From: Pseudoalteromonas sp. P1-9 | GTDB lineage: Bacteria > Pseudomonadota > Gammaproteobacteria > Enterobacterales > Alteromonadaceae | Reading direction: 5' to 3' | Length of the DNA stretch: 64,000 bases | Assembly: GCF_001399975.1 (NCBI RefSeq) | Contig: NZ_LKBD01000007.1 | Coordinates: 85,399 to 149,398 of the forward strand | Part shown: positions 9,183-18,652 of the stretch, in pieces | Position numbering within the stretch: position 1 is the stretch's first letter | How the letters are laid out: every line of letters begins with the position of its first letter | The notes under the pieces: model-generated | What the model was told of the DNA's origin: nothing | What the model saw: only the letters and a program-made list of their open reading frames with translations | Databases searched by the model: none | Translations under genes and position numbers: made by a program

Positions 9183-10790
9183 CTAGGTTGTTTTAAACTC
9201 TAATTCGATTTTGTTTTTATCGATACGTGCAGTAAGGGGGGGATAAATGCGCGCCGTTTTGAGTACTTTGTTAAAAATACGCAGCTCTACGTTTGAGTGT
9301 AGTGCTTTTTGTACTTCGAGATAGCAGTAATCACGGAGCATATGAATGGCACGTTCTAGCTTGGCGGCTTTATTTGGCAGTAACTCAATTAACTGTTCGT
9401 TAAGGTTTTGCTTATCAGAGATTTCAATTAACAGGTTTTGTTGTTTATCGGCATCTTCGATAGACAGTGCTTTATCAAACTCAGACTCGAGCGCTTCTAG
9501 CTGCTGATTACATAACCGCACTTGTTCAAAAATTTCATCGGTGCGGTTTTTCAATAATACAGCTGCATGACCTAAGTGAATTTCTGTATGTGCTCCTTTA
9601 TCGGTGCCCACTTCACCACAAATCATGGTTTTAGCATCAAGCACTTTACCGCCAATGAGTTTGCCATCCCCTTTTTCAGGGTTGCCGATCATTAGCTCAT
9701 TTTTTGCTTTAATGTGGCAGTGGCTTGCCTGGCTTTTAATTTTAACCTGATTGCCAGATAAATACGTATATTGTGCGTAGCTGATGGTTAAGTTGCCTTC
9801 ACAGCTAATTTTATTCGAAAGCTCATCGTTCTCTTTGTGGTGACCTAAACAGCCTTCTTTAACTTCTATGCTACCTGTGGCGTTTAGCTCCGCAGATTCA
9901 ACGCTACCAAATACGGTAATGTCGCCTTTTGCGGTTACTTTCATACCCGGTTCAATATTCTCGGTAATGATCACTGAACCGTCAAAATCAATATGGCCTG
10001 ATTTTACGTCTACATTAGGAATGGTAAATACATCGTCAACACGCATACCGTATTTGTCATCAACAGGAACGCCGGCAATAGTAGCAACTAGGTACTTATC
10101 GTCGGTGCCACTTAGTTCAGTGCCGTCACCTGCAATTAATTTTACTTCATCGCCCGGTTTGGCCTTTAGTGTTTCACCAAGTACGTTAAATCCGTCTTTG
10201 CCTAAGGTAGCAAAGTGGTGCGTCATCAGGGTATCACCGGGTTTTACACTGGCGAGTGCGCCAAAATCACGCATATCTACAGAACCATCTTCTCGGCGCT
10301 TCGGTTGACGAACGCGGTCGGCAAGAGTTTGTACATTCTTTTCAAGTGAACCGTTTTTACCGGCAACAGGAATTTGCCCTTTGGCAATTACGATCGAGAG
10401 CTCTTTGCCAGGCATTGCCTCAAATTGCTTACCTAGTAACGACTCTAACCAAACTTGTTTGTAACCGCGGGTGATGTTGGCTTGTTTAATGATTTCAACG
10501 GCCTGTTCCATGCTCATCAATTCACCGCCATAGGCAGTGGTTAACACGGCGGTTGCAGCCATTTTGTCTTCACTGACCGATACAGTCAGTGTTGCATCGT
10601 GTTTTTCCGCAACAATCAGTTCGTCAAAATCGGGATCGCGAAAAGCTTCTTTCACTTCTTTTGTTAAAACATAACAATCGGCGAATTCAGAGTTAGCGAG
10701 TGCTTGGAAGACAAAGTCAGAACTCGGCGGCATGGGCGTTTGCTCAGAAACTGTCAGTACAACTTGATTTTCGTTATTAAGAGTAAACAC
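9183..10790 (-). CDS. DUF342 (FapA-family) polymer-binding protein
   Basis: A 535-residue soluble protein with no signal peptide. The central part (about 150-400) has the short repetitive beta strands of DUF342, with strand motifs such as GDITVFGSVES and GSIEVKEGCLGHH, suggesting a right-handed beta-helix. The C-terminal quarter is helical and likely coiled coil (EQVRLCNQQLEALESEFDKAL). Family members are called FapA, or flagellar assembly protein A, and have been linked to flagella or cell-surface structures, but the molecular role is poorly defined. A terminator after ridA separates it from the upstream genes, so it probably has its own promoter in the 113-base gap and forms a pair with asnC. 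Confidence 0.82.
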   Translation of the reverse strand: MFTLNNENQVVLTVSEQTPMPPSSDFVFQALANSEFADCYVLTKEVKEAFRDPDFDELIVAEKHDATLTVSVSEDKMAATAVLTTAYGGELMSMEQAVEIIKQANITRGYKQVWLESLLGKQFEAMPGKELSIVIAKGQIPVAGKNGSLEKNVQTLADRVRQPKRREDGSVDMRDFGALASVKPGDTLMTHHFATLGKDGFNVLGETLKAKPGDEVKLIAGDGTELSGTDDKYLVATIAGVPVDDKYGMRVDDVFTIPNVDVKSGHIDFDGSVIITENIEPGMKVTAKGDITVFGSVESAELNATGSIEVKEGCLGHHKENDELSNKISCEGNLTISYAQYTYLSGNQVKIKSQASHCHIKAKNELMIGNPEKGDGKLIGGKVLDAKTMICGEVGTDKGAHTEIHLGHAAVLLKNRTDEIFEQVRLCNQQLEALESEFDKALSIEDADKQQNLLIEISDKQNLNEQLIELLPNKAAKLERAIHMLRDYCYLEVQKALHSNVELRIFNKVLKTARIYPPLTARIDKNKIELEFKTT

Positions 10791-10841
10791 TTAAGCTCCT
10801 AGGCCATTATGATTAACAAACTATACATGTTTTTTTAGCAT

Positions 10842-10867
10842 AAAAAAAAGGGCATAACAGCCCTTTA
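10842..10867 (-). terminator. Rho-independent terminator after ridA
   Basis: Read on the minus strand, AAAGGGC and GCCCTTT pair around a six-base loop, followed by a run of T. It lies 37 bases past the ridA stop and before the FapA gene, splitting this cluster into two units. Confidence 0.88.
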
Positions 10868-10903
10868 TATTTAATTTTTTCATTATTTTATTAATGAATT
10901 AAA

Positions 10904-11296
10904 TTAATTAGTTGATGGTAACTCTAAAATGCCATCAATTTCGATTTGTGAACCTTTTGGTAGTTCAGCAACACCAATCGCAGCGCGCGCTGGATACGGT
11001 TCGTTAAAATACTGGCTCATCACTTCATTTACGGTTGCGAAGTTAGACAGGTCAGTTAGGAAAATATTTACTTTAACCATGTTTTGAATTTCGCCGCCAG
11101 CAGCCTGACATACAGATACTAGGTTTTTAAATACTTGATGTGTTTGCTCAGTGAAATCGTCTGATACCATTTCCATTGTTTCAGGAACCAGTGGAATTTG
11201 GCCTGAAAGGTAAACCGTAGTACCTACTTTTACTGCTTGGCTATATGTGCCAATTGCTGCAGGTGCTGTATCAGTGCTAATAATTGATTTTGTCAT
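10904..11296 (-). CDS. ridA: 2-iminobutanoate/2-iminopropanoate deaminase RidA
   Basis: RidA hydrolyses reactive enamine/imine intermediates such as those released by PLP-dependent threonine dehydratase, protecting PLP enzymes. The 130-residue trimeric-family protein has the signature [20 protein letters not shown], with the substrate-binding Arg near 104 (E. coli Arg105), and the N-terminal [11 protein letters not shown]. It lies 15 bases downstream of spoT and upstream of a terminator, so it is almost certainly co-transcribed with spoT. Confidence 0.95.
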   Translation of the reverse strand: MTKSIISTDTAPAAIGTYSQAVKVGTTVYLSGQIPLVPETMEMVSDDFTEQTHQVFKNLVSVCQAAGGEIQNMVKVNIFLTDLSNFATVNEVMSQYFNEPYPARAAIGVAELPKGSQIEIDGILELPSTN

Positions 11297-11311
11297 AATT
11301 TATCTTCTTAA

Positions 11312-13417
11312 TTATTTTCGGCGATATACTTTTTGTACATCTGGCATTACTCGAATTCGGCGCATTATGTTAGCGACATGGATGCGGTCTTTCACTGTGA
11401 TACCTAGATCGATTAGGTATAAGTTACTCTCTTTTTCTTCGGTACTAATTTCAACAATATTTGCCGCGGTCGTTGATACTAAATTCGTTAATTTAGCGAG
11501 TGCGCCTTGGTGGTTTATAATTTCAACACGTAGTGCTGCAATATATTCTTTTTCTGGGTTGTCTTCCCATTTCACAACAAAATATTTAGAGCGCTCTTGT
11601 TGCCAACCGCGAATGTTCTTACATTCTTGGCGATGAACAGTAAGGCCTTTACCTTGGCTAATATGCGCAACAATCTCATCACCAGGAACAGGGCGACAGC
11701 ACTTAGAGTAGTTAATTAACATCCCTTCAGTACCAATAATGGCTGCTTTTTTGTTGTGATTTAGTTCGCCAACATCTTCGCCTTGTTCTTGTAGCAGACG
11801 CTTTGCGACAAGTAGGCTTAAAATGTTACCTGAACCAATTTCTATTAATAGTTTATCCAGTGAATCAACATTATGTTCTTCCACTGTGCGTGCCAGCGCT
11901 TCTTCACTTACATCGCTTAAATGGTGCTCGCCAAGTGCTGAATCTAAAAGGCGACGGCCTAATTGCAGTGCTTCTTCGTGCTCTTGCTTCTTAAGGTATT
12001 TTTGCACGCCCATACGCGCTTTTGCGGTAACAATAAAGTTAAGCCAAGTCGCATTAGGGTGAGCACCTGAGCTAGTAATAACTTCAACCGTTTGGCCGGT
12101 ATCAAGCGCGGCGCTTAGTGGGTAAGGCTTTCTATTCACCCGCACGCCAACACAGGTGTTACCAACGTCGGTGTGAACTGCGTAGGCAAAATCGACCGCT
12201 GTGGCGCCCATTGGTAATTCAATTATGCGACCATCTGGCGTGAATACGTAAATCTCTTCAGGGAAAAGTTCTGTTTTAACGTTTTCAACAAATTCGAATG
12301 ATGAGCCTGCACTTTGTTGTAATTCAAGTAAGCTTTGCATCCACTGACGAGCGCGTTGCTGCGCCGTATTACCCGCACTATCACCCGCTTTTTTGTAAAG
12401 CCAGTGTGCGGCAACCCCTTTATCAGCCATTTGATCCATTTCATGGGTGCGAATTTGAATTTCAACGGGAATACCATGAGGACCTACAAGCGAGGTATGC
12501 AAAGATTGATAGCCATTGGTCTTTGGTACGGCGATATAGTCTTTAAAGCGCGTTTCGATTGGTTTGTATAGGTTGTGCACAACCCCAAGTACGCGGTAGC
12601 AGGTGTCCATTGAATTGGCGACAATGCGAAACGCGTAAATATCCATTACTTCGTTAAACATCAGCTCTTTATTTAGCATTTTACGGTAAATGCTATAAAG
12701 GTGTTTTTCGCGGCCTGATACTTCAACTTCAATGCCCGATTCTTCAATGCGCGAGATAATTTCATTTTGAATATTATGAATAATCTCTTTACGGTTGCCA
12801 CGTGCTTTTGTGACTTCATTTTTTAGTGCGCGGTGACGCATAGGGTAAAGCGCTTGAAAACCTAAATCTTCTAATTCATTTTTAATGTCATGAATACCAA
12901 GGCGATTGGCAATTGGGGCAAAAATCTCGAGTGTTTCACGGGCAATGCGGCGACGTTTCTCAGGACGCAGTGCGCCAAGTGTTCGCATATTGTGCGTGCG
13001 GTCTGCAAGTTTGATAAGAATAACGCGAATATCTTGCGTCATTGCCATAATCATTTTGCGATAGTTTTCTGCTTGGAATTCTTTTTGGTCTTTAAAGCTA
13101 AGTTTGTCGAGCTTTGAAACGCCCTCAACCAGTTCGGCAACGGTATCGCCAAAAATTTCAGCAAGGTCTTGTTGGCTGAAATCGGTATCTTCAATCACGT
13201 CATGCATTAATGCAGCCATTAAGGTTTCGTGATCTAAGCGCATATTGGCAAGTATTTGTGTCACCTCTACAGGGTGAGTGATGTAGGGTTCACCACTTGA
13301 ACGTGTTTGACCTTCGTGTGCGTCACGCGCAACCACATAGGCCTTTTGCACAAGTTCAACTTGCTCTGGCGTTAAATATTCTGAGATGTTCTTTTTAAGA
13401 CCTTCAAAAAGATACAT
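11312..13417 (-). CDS. spoT: Bifunctional (p)ppGpp synthetase/hydrolase SpoT
   Basis: SpoT makes and degrades the stringent-response alarmone. The 701-residue product (E. coli 702) has the hydrolase HD domain with HDVIEDTD (His-Asp near 72-73), then the synthetase domain with RFKD near 290-293. The RxKD form of that motif marks bifunctional SpoT enzymes, as opposed to the ExDD of RelA. A TGS domain (about 385-445) and a C-terminal ACT domain (about 625-701) follow. The gene order rpoZ-spoT is conserved from E. coli, while ridA follows instead of trmH. Confidence 0.97.
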   Translation of the reverse strand: MYLFEGLKKNISEYLTPEQVELVQKAYVVARDAHEGQTRSSGEPYITHPVEVTQILANMRLDHETLMAALMHDVIEDTDFSQQDLAEIFGDTVAELVEGVSKLDKLSFKDQKEFQAENYRKMIMAMTQDIRVILIKLADRTHNMRTLGALRPEKRRRIARETLEIFAPIANRLGIHDIKNELEDLGFQALYPMRHRALKNEVTKARGNRKEIIHNIQNEIISRIEESGIEVEVSGREKHLYSIYRKMLNKELMFNEVMDIYAFRIVANSMDTCYRVLGVVHNLYKPIETRFKDYIAVPKTNGYQSLHTSLVGPHGIPVEIQIRTHEMDQMADKGVAAHWLYKKAGDSAGNTAQQRARQWMQSLLELQQSAGSSFEFVENVKTELFPEEIYVFTPDGRIIELPMGATAVDFAYAVHTDVGNTCVGVRVNRKPYPLSAALDTGQTVEVITSSGAHPNATWLNFIVTAKARMGVQKYLKKQEHEEALQLGRRLLDSALGEHHLSDVSEEALARTVEEHNVDSLDKLLIEIGSGNILSLLVAKRLLQEQGEDVGELNHNKKAAIIGTEGMLINYSKCCRPVPGDEIVAHISQGKGLTVHRQECKNIRGWQQERSKYFVVKWEDNPEKEYIAALRVEIINHQGALAKLTNLVSTTAANIVEISTEEKESNLYLIDLGITVKDRIHVANIMRRIRVMPDVQKVYRRK

Positions 13418-13570
13418 TGATGCTCCAATACTAGCTATAGAGGGGAATTGATAACAATATACGATGAATTGGAAGGGATTGCCAACGACTGTTTCTTATT
13501 AAAAAGTCGAACAGTCGCTGGAAAAGCTACTCCGCCAAGGAAAGCGTGAGTAGGGAGCAATAATTATTGC

Positions 13571-13849
13571 TTATTGGTGACCACCACCAACGATAGCAGC
13601 AACCGCAGCTAGCTCAGCCGCTTCTTGGTTTTGCTGATCTTCACGCTCTAGTGAATCTAAAGAATCATTGGTGATGAAACCTTTTTCAATTTCACGTAGT
13701 GCGATTACAGTTGGTTTGTCGTTTTCAGCATCAACCATAGGATCTTTGCCACCAGTTGCGATTTGGCGCGCACGGCGAGCCGCAACTAAAATAAGGTCAA
13801 AACGGTTACCAATCTTATCTACTGCATCTTCAACAGTTACTCGAGCCAT
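13571..13849 (-). CDS. rpoZ: RNA polymerase omega subunit
   Basis: Omega helps assemble RNA polymerase and contributes to the ppGpp binding site. I place the start at the ATG at 13849 ([10 protein letters not shown]), giving 92 residues (E. coli 91). It has a GGAG Shine-Dalgarno at good spacing, whereas an in-frame upstream ATG at 13861 would put that GGAG inside the coding region. The core [15 protein letters not shown]...GGKDP and the Glu/Gln-rich tail are diagnostic. It lies between gmk and spoT as in E. coli. Confidence 0.96.
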   Translation of the reverse strand: MARVTVEDAVDKIGNRFDLILVAARRARQIATGGKDPMVDAENDKPTVIALREIEKGFITNDSLDSLEREDQQNQEAAELAAVAAIVGGGHQ

Positions 13850-13926
13850 CAGGCACTCCAAAAATTTATTATTCGCAAAAGCGTAGTTTACTTGATGCGA
13901 AGAAAATAGCCAATACTTGGATTAAT

Positions 13927-14550
13927 TTAATCCGCTAATAAGTCGTTCAGCAGTTGCTGGTGCTTATGTGTTTGGTTAGTTTGTGCCAAGCGTGAGGCAA
14001 AGACAATAGTTTCTAACTGGTAAAGTGCAGTATCAAAATCATCATTCACGATGAGATAGTCGTATTCATTGTAATGAGAGGTTTCTGATTGTGCTTTTGC
14101 CATTCGGCTCGCGATGACTTCGGCGCTGTCTTGGCCTCGGCTATTTAAACGCGCTTCAAGTTCTTGCTTTGATGGTGGCAAAATAAAAATAGTGCGTACA
14201 TCTGAAACAAGCTCTCTTACTTGGCGCGCGCCTTGCCAATCAATATCTAAAAATACATCAATACCATTCGCTAATTGCGTTTCAATACTTTGTTTTGACG
14301 TGCCATAGTAGTTATCAAACACTTGTGCCCACTCAAAAAAGCCATCGTCAGCAATGACTTGTTTAAACTCATCTTGCGTTACAAAATGATAGTGCACACC
14401 GTTTTCTTCACCCGGACGAGGTGAGCGTGTGGTGTGTGATACCGATACTTTCATATCGCTATGGCGTTCTAATAGTGCGTTGATAAGGCTTGATTTACCT
14501 GCACCAGAAGGTGCTGACAAAATAAACAAATTACCACGAGCTTGGCTCAT
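13927..14550 (-). CDS. gmk: Guanylate kinase
   Basis: Gmk phosphorylates GMP to GDP and so feeds GTP, dGTP and (p)ppGpp pools. The 207-residue enzyme (E. coli 207) has the P-loop SAPSGAGKS at about 12-20, the GMP-binding region [18 protein letters not shown], and the lid motif. AGGAAAG precedes the ATG. It heads the gmk-rpoZ-spoT cluster and is divergent from yjjX across a 140-base gap. Confidence 0.97.
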   Translation of the reverse strand: MSQARGNLFILSAPSGAGKSSLINALLERHSDMKVSVSHTTRSPRPGEENGVHYHFVTQDEFKQVIADDGFFEWAQVFDNYYGTSKQSIETQLANGIDVFLDIDWQGARQVRELVSDVRTIFILPPSKQELEARLNSRGQDSAEVIASRMAKAQSETSHYNEYDYLIVNDDFDTALYQLETIVFASRLAQTNQTHKHQQLLNDLLAD

Positions 14551-14690
14551 AATCTTTCCTAAAACATAAGTTTCGCTAAACCACCGACTTGCTAATTCAG
14601 TAGGCAGTCAGCACAATGGCGATATTATAAAAACTCGCAGCGCATTTAGAAAGCGATAGGCGACTTTTAATTGACAAAGAATTGTAAGAA

Positions 14691-15233
14691 ATGAGTAAAG
14701 AAAGCCAAAAAATTATTGTTGGGTCGACTAATCCCGTAAAAATAAACGCAGTAAGCAATGCATTTTCTGCCATGTTTCCAAACATTGAATTTATCTGTGA
14801 AGGTGTATTTGCGCCATCCGAGGTGGCGGACCAACCAATGACCGCAGAAGAAACCTTACTAGGTGCAAAAAATCGAGTTGCTTACACAAAAGCGCATTTT
14901 CAGGCTGATTGGTATGTTGCGATAGAAGGCGGTGTTGATAACTTTAGTTATGGTCCTGCGACCTTTGCTTACATTGTGATTGATAACAAACAGCAGGTAC
15001 AGGTCGGCCGCAGTAGCAATTTACCTATGCCAAACGTGGTTTATCGTGCGCTTTGCGAAGGTGAAGAGCTGGGTCATGTAATGGATAGGTTATTTGACAC
15101 TGAGAATATTAAACAAAAGGGCGGGGCAATGGCGTTGTTAACTAATAACTTAGTCACTCGAGAGAGCGTTTACACTGTGGCTATTACTACTGCGCTTGCA
15201 CCATTTGTTAATCAACAACTGTTTAATTTGTAA
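14691..15233 (+). CDS. yjjX: Inosine/xanthosine triphosphatase YjjX
   Basis: This house-cleaning NTPase hydrolyses ITP and XTP (and probably oxidised GTP), keeping deaminated purines out of nucleic acids. The 180-residue product shows the N-terminal nucleotide-binding segment GSTNPVKINAV, the GAKNRV motif, the acidic core YVAIEGGVDN, and the C-terminal KGGAMALLTNNLVTRESVY stretch typical of the family. It is followed 12 bases later by a HAD nucleotidase, so the two probably form a nucleotide-sanitation operon opposite gmk. Confidence 0.92.
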   Translation: MSKESQKIIVGSTNPVKINAVSNAFSAMFPNIEFICEGVFAPSEVADQPMTAEETLLGAKNRVAYTKAHFQADWYVAIEGGVDNFSYGPATFAYIVIDNKQQVQVGRSSNLPMPNVVYRALCEGEELGHVMDRLFDTENIKQKGGAMALLTNNLVTRESVYTVAITTALAPFVNQQLFNL

Positions 15234-15245
15234 CTTGGATAATTA

Positions 15246-15938
15246 ATGAAGTACCAATGGATTGTTTTTGATGCCGATGAAACCTTGTTTCATTTTGATG
15301 CATTTGCAGGTTTAAAACAGCTATTTTCAAACTACGATATCGTATTTGAAAAATCTGATTTTGATGCGTTTCAAGTCGTTAATAAGCCACTTTGGGTGGA
15401 TTATCAAAACGGCACAATTACCGCAAAAGAATTACAAATAACGCGTTTCACACGTTGGGGTGAAACGTTAAATGTGGCACCAGAATTACTCAATCAACAA
15501 TTTATTGAAGCCATGGCTGATATTTGTCAGTGTTTGCCGGGGGCACGTAAATTACTTGAGTTACTGCATGGTAAAGCAAAGCTTGCGATTATCACTAACG
15601 GCTTTACCGCACTGCAGCAGGTGCGCCTAGCTCGCACTGATTTAACTCACTTTTTTGAGCATGTCATTATCTCTGAGCAAGTGGGTGTGGCAAAACCGAA
15701 TATCGCGATTTTCGAACATGCGCTTCAGCTGTTCGGCAATCCAGATAAATCAAACGTATTGATGGTAGGTGATACGTTGAGTTCAGATATTCTAGGTGGT
15801 AAAAATGCGGGGCTTGATACTTGCTGGATTAATCATGCTGGTGATAAAGAATTAGATACGGTAGGTGCGACCTATCAAGTGAACTGCTTAACAGGTTTGT
15901 ATAACCTGATTACCTCATTACAAGCCGAAAGCAATTAG
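15246..15938 (+). CDS. yjjG: HAD-family pyrimidine 5'-nucleotidase YjjG
   Basis: YjjG dephosphorylates dUMP, UMP and non-canonical pyrimidine monophosphates. The 230-residue protein has HAD motif I as DADETL (about 9-14), motif II in IITNGF, motif III around VAKPNIAIF, and motif IV VGDTLSSDI, with a helical cap between motifs I and II. All catalytic acidic residues are present. It pairs with yjjX upstream. A hairpin begins inside its last codons and includes the stop codon. Confidence 0.92.
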   Translation: MKYQWIVFDADETLFHFDAFAGLKQLFSNYDIVFEKSDFDAFQVVNKPLWVDYQNGTITAKELQITRFTRWGETLNVAPELLNQQFIEAMADICQCLPGARKLLELLHGKAKLAIITNGFTALQQVRLARTDLTHFFEHVIISEQVGVAKPNIAIFEHALQLFGNPDKSNVLMVGDTLSSDILGGKNAGLDTCWINHAGDKELDTVGATYQVNCLTGLYNLITSLQAESN

Positions 15939-15951
15939 TGCTTTCGGCTTT
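15923..15951. terminator. Hairpin between convergent yjjG and chemoreceptor genes
   Basis: AGCCGAAAGC and GCTTTCGGCT pair around a seven-base loop containing the yjjG TAG stop. T-tracts on both sides are short, so termination may be weak. It could serve both convergent genes. Confidence 0.65.
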
Positions 15952-15960
15952 GAATTAACG

Positions 15961-17589
15961 TTATACTTCAAATTTGGCGATTTCTTTTTCCAGATTTTTA
16001 GTAAATGATTTAATTTGATCTGTCGCTTTATGCGCATCGAGTGAAACACGCGCGGTATTTTCAGCGGTATCAGATATATGCACCACTCGCTGCGCTGTAT
16101 CTTCACCAGCTTGCAGCTGCTCCTTTGCTGCAACTGAGATCTGATGGCTCATTTCCGTAATCGCCGAGAGCGACTCGGCAATACGCGTAAGTTCTTCGGC
16201 AGCTTTTTGTGATTTGGTAACTGTTTCTTCACTGGTGCTAATACTTTGCGTTACCGATGATTTGGCATCTTTGGTTGCCGATTGTAATTTAGCAATCATT
16301 TGTTGAATTTCTTCAGTGCTGGCTTGGGTGCGTTGCGCTAGCTGACGTACTTCGTCGGCAACAACCGCAAAACCGCGTCCTTGGTCGCCTGCACGGGCTG
16401 CCTCAATTGCCGCATTAAGGGCAAGTAAGTTGGTTTGCTCAGCAATGCCTTGGATTACGCTTAACACGCTTTCGATGTTATTAACCTCGTCATCTAAAGT
16501 TTGAATATTATCGCCTGCATTTTCAATTTGCTTTTCCAGCAGCTCAATTGTTTTAGCTGCTTCTTGAGTAAGAATATTCGCGCTTTTGCCTTGTTCTTCA
16601 GCTTCTTTTACTGAATACGCCGCTTGCTCAGCGTGGTCGGCGACCGTTGCGGCGGATGCGGTTAGTTCGGTAATCGCAGAGGCAACCACATGGGTTTCTT
16701 TACTCATTGAATTAGTGAGGTGATCGAGTTCTTTCGAGCGCGTTTCAGAAGCGTGTACTTCATCTTGTAGTGCATCAGATACATTTTTGATGCCGCCAAC
16801 CACTTCTTGCAAACCAAGTTGCATATAGTTAATTGCTCCGGCAACACTGTTTTCATCTGCGCTTTGAAATGCATGAGTGGTTTTCAGGTTACCGCGTGAG
16901 GCGCTCATTACGGCTGATTGCACATGGTTAATTTCACCACCCAAAGATTTACTTAAATCTAAACCAAATTTGGCAAGTAAGACTGATAACACAACTGCGA
17001 TTAAAATAGATAAGGTAAGTAGCCAACTTGCGGTTTGCCAGTATCGCTCGTCTACCTCTTTGTAGCTAATGCCAGTGCCTATGTACCAGCCCCAATCTTT
17101 TGTTTTTTGCACGACAGACGTAAGGTCGACCACTTCGCCTTCGCGCTCAGAATCCCAGTGATAGGTAATGATTTGTCCGGTTTTATTGCCAACTAAACGT
17201 TCAACCATAGCGCCAATACTGCCACCACTGGCATCTTTGAAGTCGTTGAAACTTGTGCCATGCAGTTGAGGGTCGTGTGGCGTGGCTACAAAGTTGAGTT
17301 GCTTGTCTACTACATAAACGTATTCAGAGTCGTGGTATTTGTTTTCTCTGAGCATTTGTGTGGCGAGTTGTTTTGCTTGTTCTTCATTTAACGTGCCATT
17401 TTTGCTGGCGAGTTCAAATTGGTTGACGATATTAACCGTGCTTTTCATTAGTTGGTTAATACGGGCAATATTGTCCATTTCACTGGCTTGTCGTAAGGCT
17501 TTTAAACCAAGCCCAGCAAGTGAAATTAGCGAGAGAAATAAAACAACCGTAAAAATGACTATTTTATTCTTTAAGGTTAGTGAATTCAT
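15961..17589 (-). CDS. Methyl-accepting chemotaxis protein with Cache sensor
   Basis: A 542-residue chemoreceptor. It has an inner-membrane segment at about 8-28, a periplasmic single-Cache domain (about 35-180; [20 protein letters not shown] and WGWYIGTGI are typical of Cache_2), a second membrane segment at about 187-209, a short HAMP-like linker, and the cytoplasmic MCP signalling domain. The hairpin tip contains [20 protein letters not shown] and [18 protein letters not shown], which bind CheA/CheW. The ligand cannot be read from the sequence, though Cache_2 receptors often sense small carboxylates. There are no che genes in the window. The upstream region holds a cluster of TTAATCA-type sites. 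Confidence 0.93.
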   Translation of the reverse strand: MNSLTLKNKIVIFTVVLFLSLISLAGLGLKALRQASEMDNIARINQLMKSTVNIVNQFELASKNGTLNEEQAKQLATQMLRENKYHDSEYVYVVDKQLNFVATPHDPQLHGTSFNDFKDASGGSIGAMVERLVGNKTGQIITYHWDSEREGEVVDLTSVVQKTKDWGWYIGTGISYKEVDERYWQTASWLLTLSILIAVVLSVLLAKFGLDLSKSLGGEINHVQSAVMSASRGNLKTTHAFQSADENSVAGAINYMQLGLQEVVGGIKNVSDALQDEVHASETRSKELDHLTNSMSKETHVVASAITELTASAATVADHAEQAAYSVKEAEEQGKSANILTQEAAKTIELLEKQIENAGDNIQTLDDEVNNIESVLSVIQGIAEQTNLLALNAAIEAARAGDQGRGFAVVADEVRQLAQRTQASTEEIQQMIAKLQSATKDAKSSVTQSISTSEETVTKSQKAAEELTRIAESLSAITEMSHQISVAAKEQLQAGEDTAQRVVHISDTAENTARVSLDAHKATDQIKSFTKNLEKEIAKFEV

Positions 17590-17690
17590 AGGCTTCCCTC
17601 ACATCTACCTTTATAAGTGGTACATCATAGCGCCGTTACTAAGCTGCTGTTAGCGCCATCCTGTTGTGGTATGCAAAGTGAGAGAGGAAT

Positions 17691-17779
17691 TGATTAATTT
17701 TGTTGAGATTTAATTTTTATTTAATCAATTCTTAGATACCGTTTGATTAAACACTAACCGCTCATTAATGTTTAATCAA
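17691..17779. promoter_or_regulatory. Cluster of TGATTAA/TTAATCA sites upstream of chemoreceptor
   Basis: The 7-mer occurs four times in about 90 bases: TGATTAA at 17691 and 17744, and TTAATCA at 17721 and 17772. The last two sit in a longer inverted repeat, TTGATTAAAC (17743-17752) with GTTTAATCAA (17770-17779). The region is the 233-base gap between the rsuA end and the chemoreceptor start, so it is likely control DNA for the chemoreceptor. I cannot name the binding protein. Confidence 0.45.
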
Positions 17780-17822
17780 GCGTTAATCGATGGTTAAATT
17801 TCATGTTCCCAAAGTAGTGTTA

Positions 17823-18536
17823 CTAACTGGAAATTGTTTCAATCTCGTGTTGGGTTAGTGGGCGGTATTCACCAGGTGCTAAGTTTGGATCAAGTGCCAC
17901 AGTACCAATTTTTTCACGATGAAGTGCCACTACGCGGTTATCAACAGCAGCTAACATGCGTTTAACTTGATGGTATTTACCCTCGTAAATAGAAAGGCGC
18001 ATAGAGTAATCAGCAAGTCTTTCAACAACAGCTGGCTTAGTTGCACTTTTTTCACCATGTAACATCACGCCATTAGTTAGCTGTTCGCACATTTCATCTG
18101 TAATTGGTTGTTCTGTTTCAATTAAATACACTTTGTATTTTTGATGGCGCGGTGAAGTGATTTTGTGGCTCCAATCGCCGTCTGACGTAATTAACACAAG
18201 CCCTGTCGTGTCGATATCGAGTCGTCCTGCAACATGGAGTTTATCCATCATAGGTTCATCGAGTAGATCAAAGACGGTTTGATGCATTTCATCGCTATTG
18301 GCGCAAATAAAGTCTTCGGGTTTATTTAGCATGTAATAGCGCTCACCCACAGCTGTGATTTCTTCTCCATACCAAGTAACAGCGTCATCAGGGGTTACTT
18401 GTGTATCGGCTTTGATTATCACCTCGCCATTAATTGTTGCGTGTTTTCTTTTAATACCAATCTTTGCCTTTGAGCGCGGCACTTCAGCAAAATGGCTTAA
18501 AAATTTATCAAGGCGGCAAGGAAATTTAATCGTCAT
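17823..18536 (-). CDS. rsuA: 16S rRNA pseudouridine-516 synthase
   Basis: RsuA isomerises U516 of 16S rRNA. The 237-residue protein (E. coli 231) has an S4 RNA-binding domain (about 1-60; RLDKFLSHF), then the pseudouridine synthase domain with the catalytic aspartate in GRLDIDTTG (Asp near 107), and the KYHQVKRMLAAV motif. It lies alone on the minus strand between a TonB receptor and a chemoreceptor, with a terminator upstream ending the receptor transcript. Confidence 0.92.
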   Translation of the reverse strand: MTIKFPCRLDKFLSHFAEVPRSKAKIGIKRKHATINGEVIIKADTQVTPDDAVTWYGEEITAVGERYYMLNKPEDFICANSDEMHQTVFDLLDEPMMDKLHVAGRLDIDTTGLVLITSDGDWSHKITSPRHQKYKVYLIETEQPITDEMCEQLTNGVMLHGEKSATKPAVVERLADYSMRLSIYEGKYHQVKRMLAAVDNRVVALHREKIGTVALDPNLAPGEYRPLTQHEIETISS

Positions 18537-18589
18537 GGCAGTGCTTATTACGGAACCAAAAATAATAGCGGGAGTATACGCAGAGATAT

Positions 18590-18625
18590 AAAAAAAGCCA
18601 GTAAAGCTTAGCTTTACTGGCTTTT
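18590..18625 (-). terminator. Rho-independent terminator after TonB receptor gene
   Basis: AAAAGCCAGTAAAGC pairs with its complement around a three-base loop and, on the minus strand, ends in a run of seven T. It lies 28 bases past the receptor stop. Confidence 0.92.
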
Positions 18626-18652
18626 AAGCAACAAACATTGGGAAATGTTAAA

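Noticed and set aside
13487..13516. GACTGTT/AACAGTC inverted repeat between rpoZ and spoT
   Set aside because: The spacer is 16 bases, so it is not a LexA box (which needs 8), and there is no T-run for a terminator.
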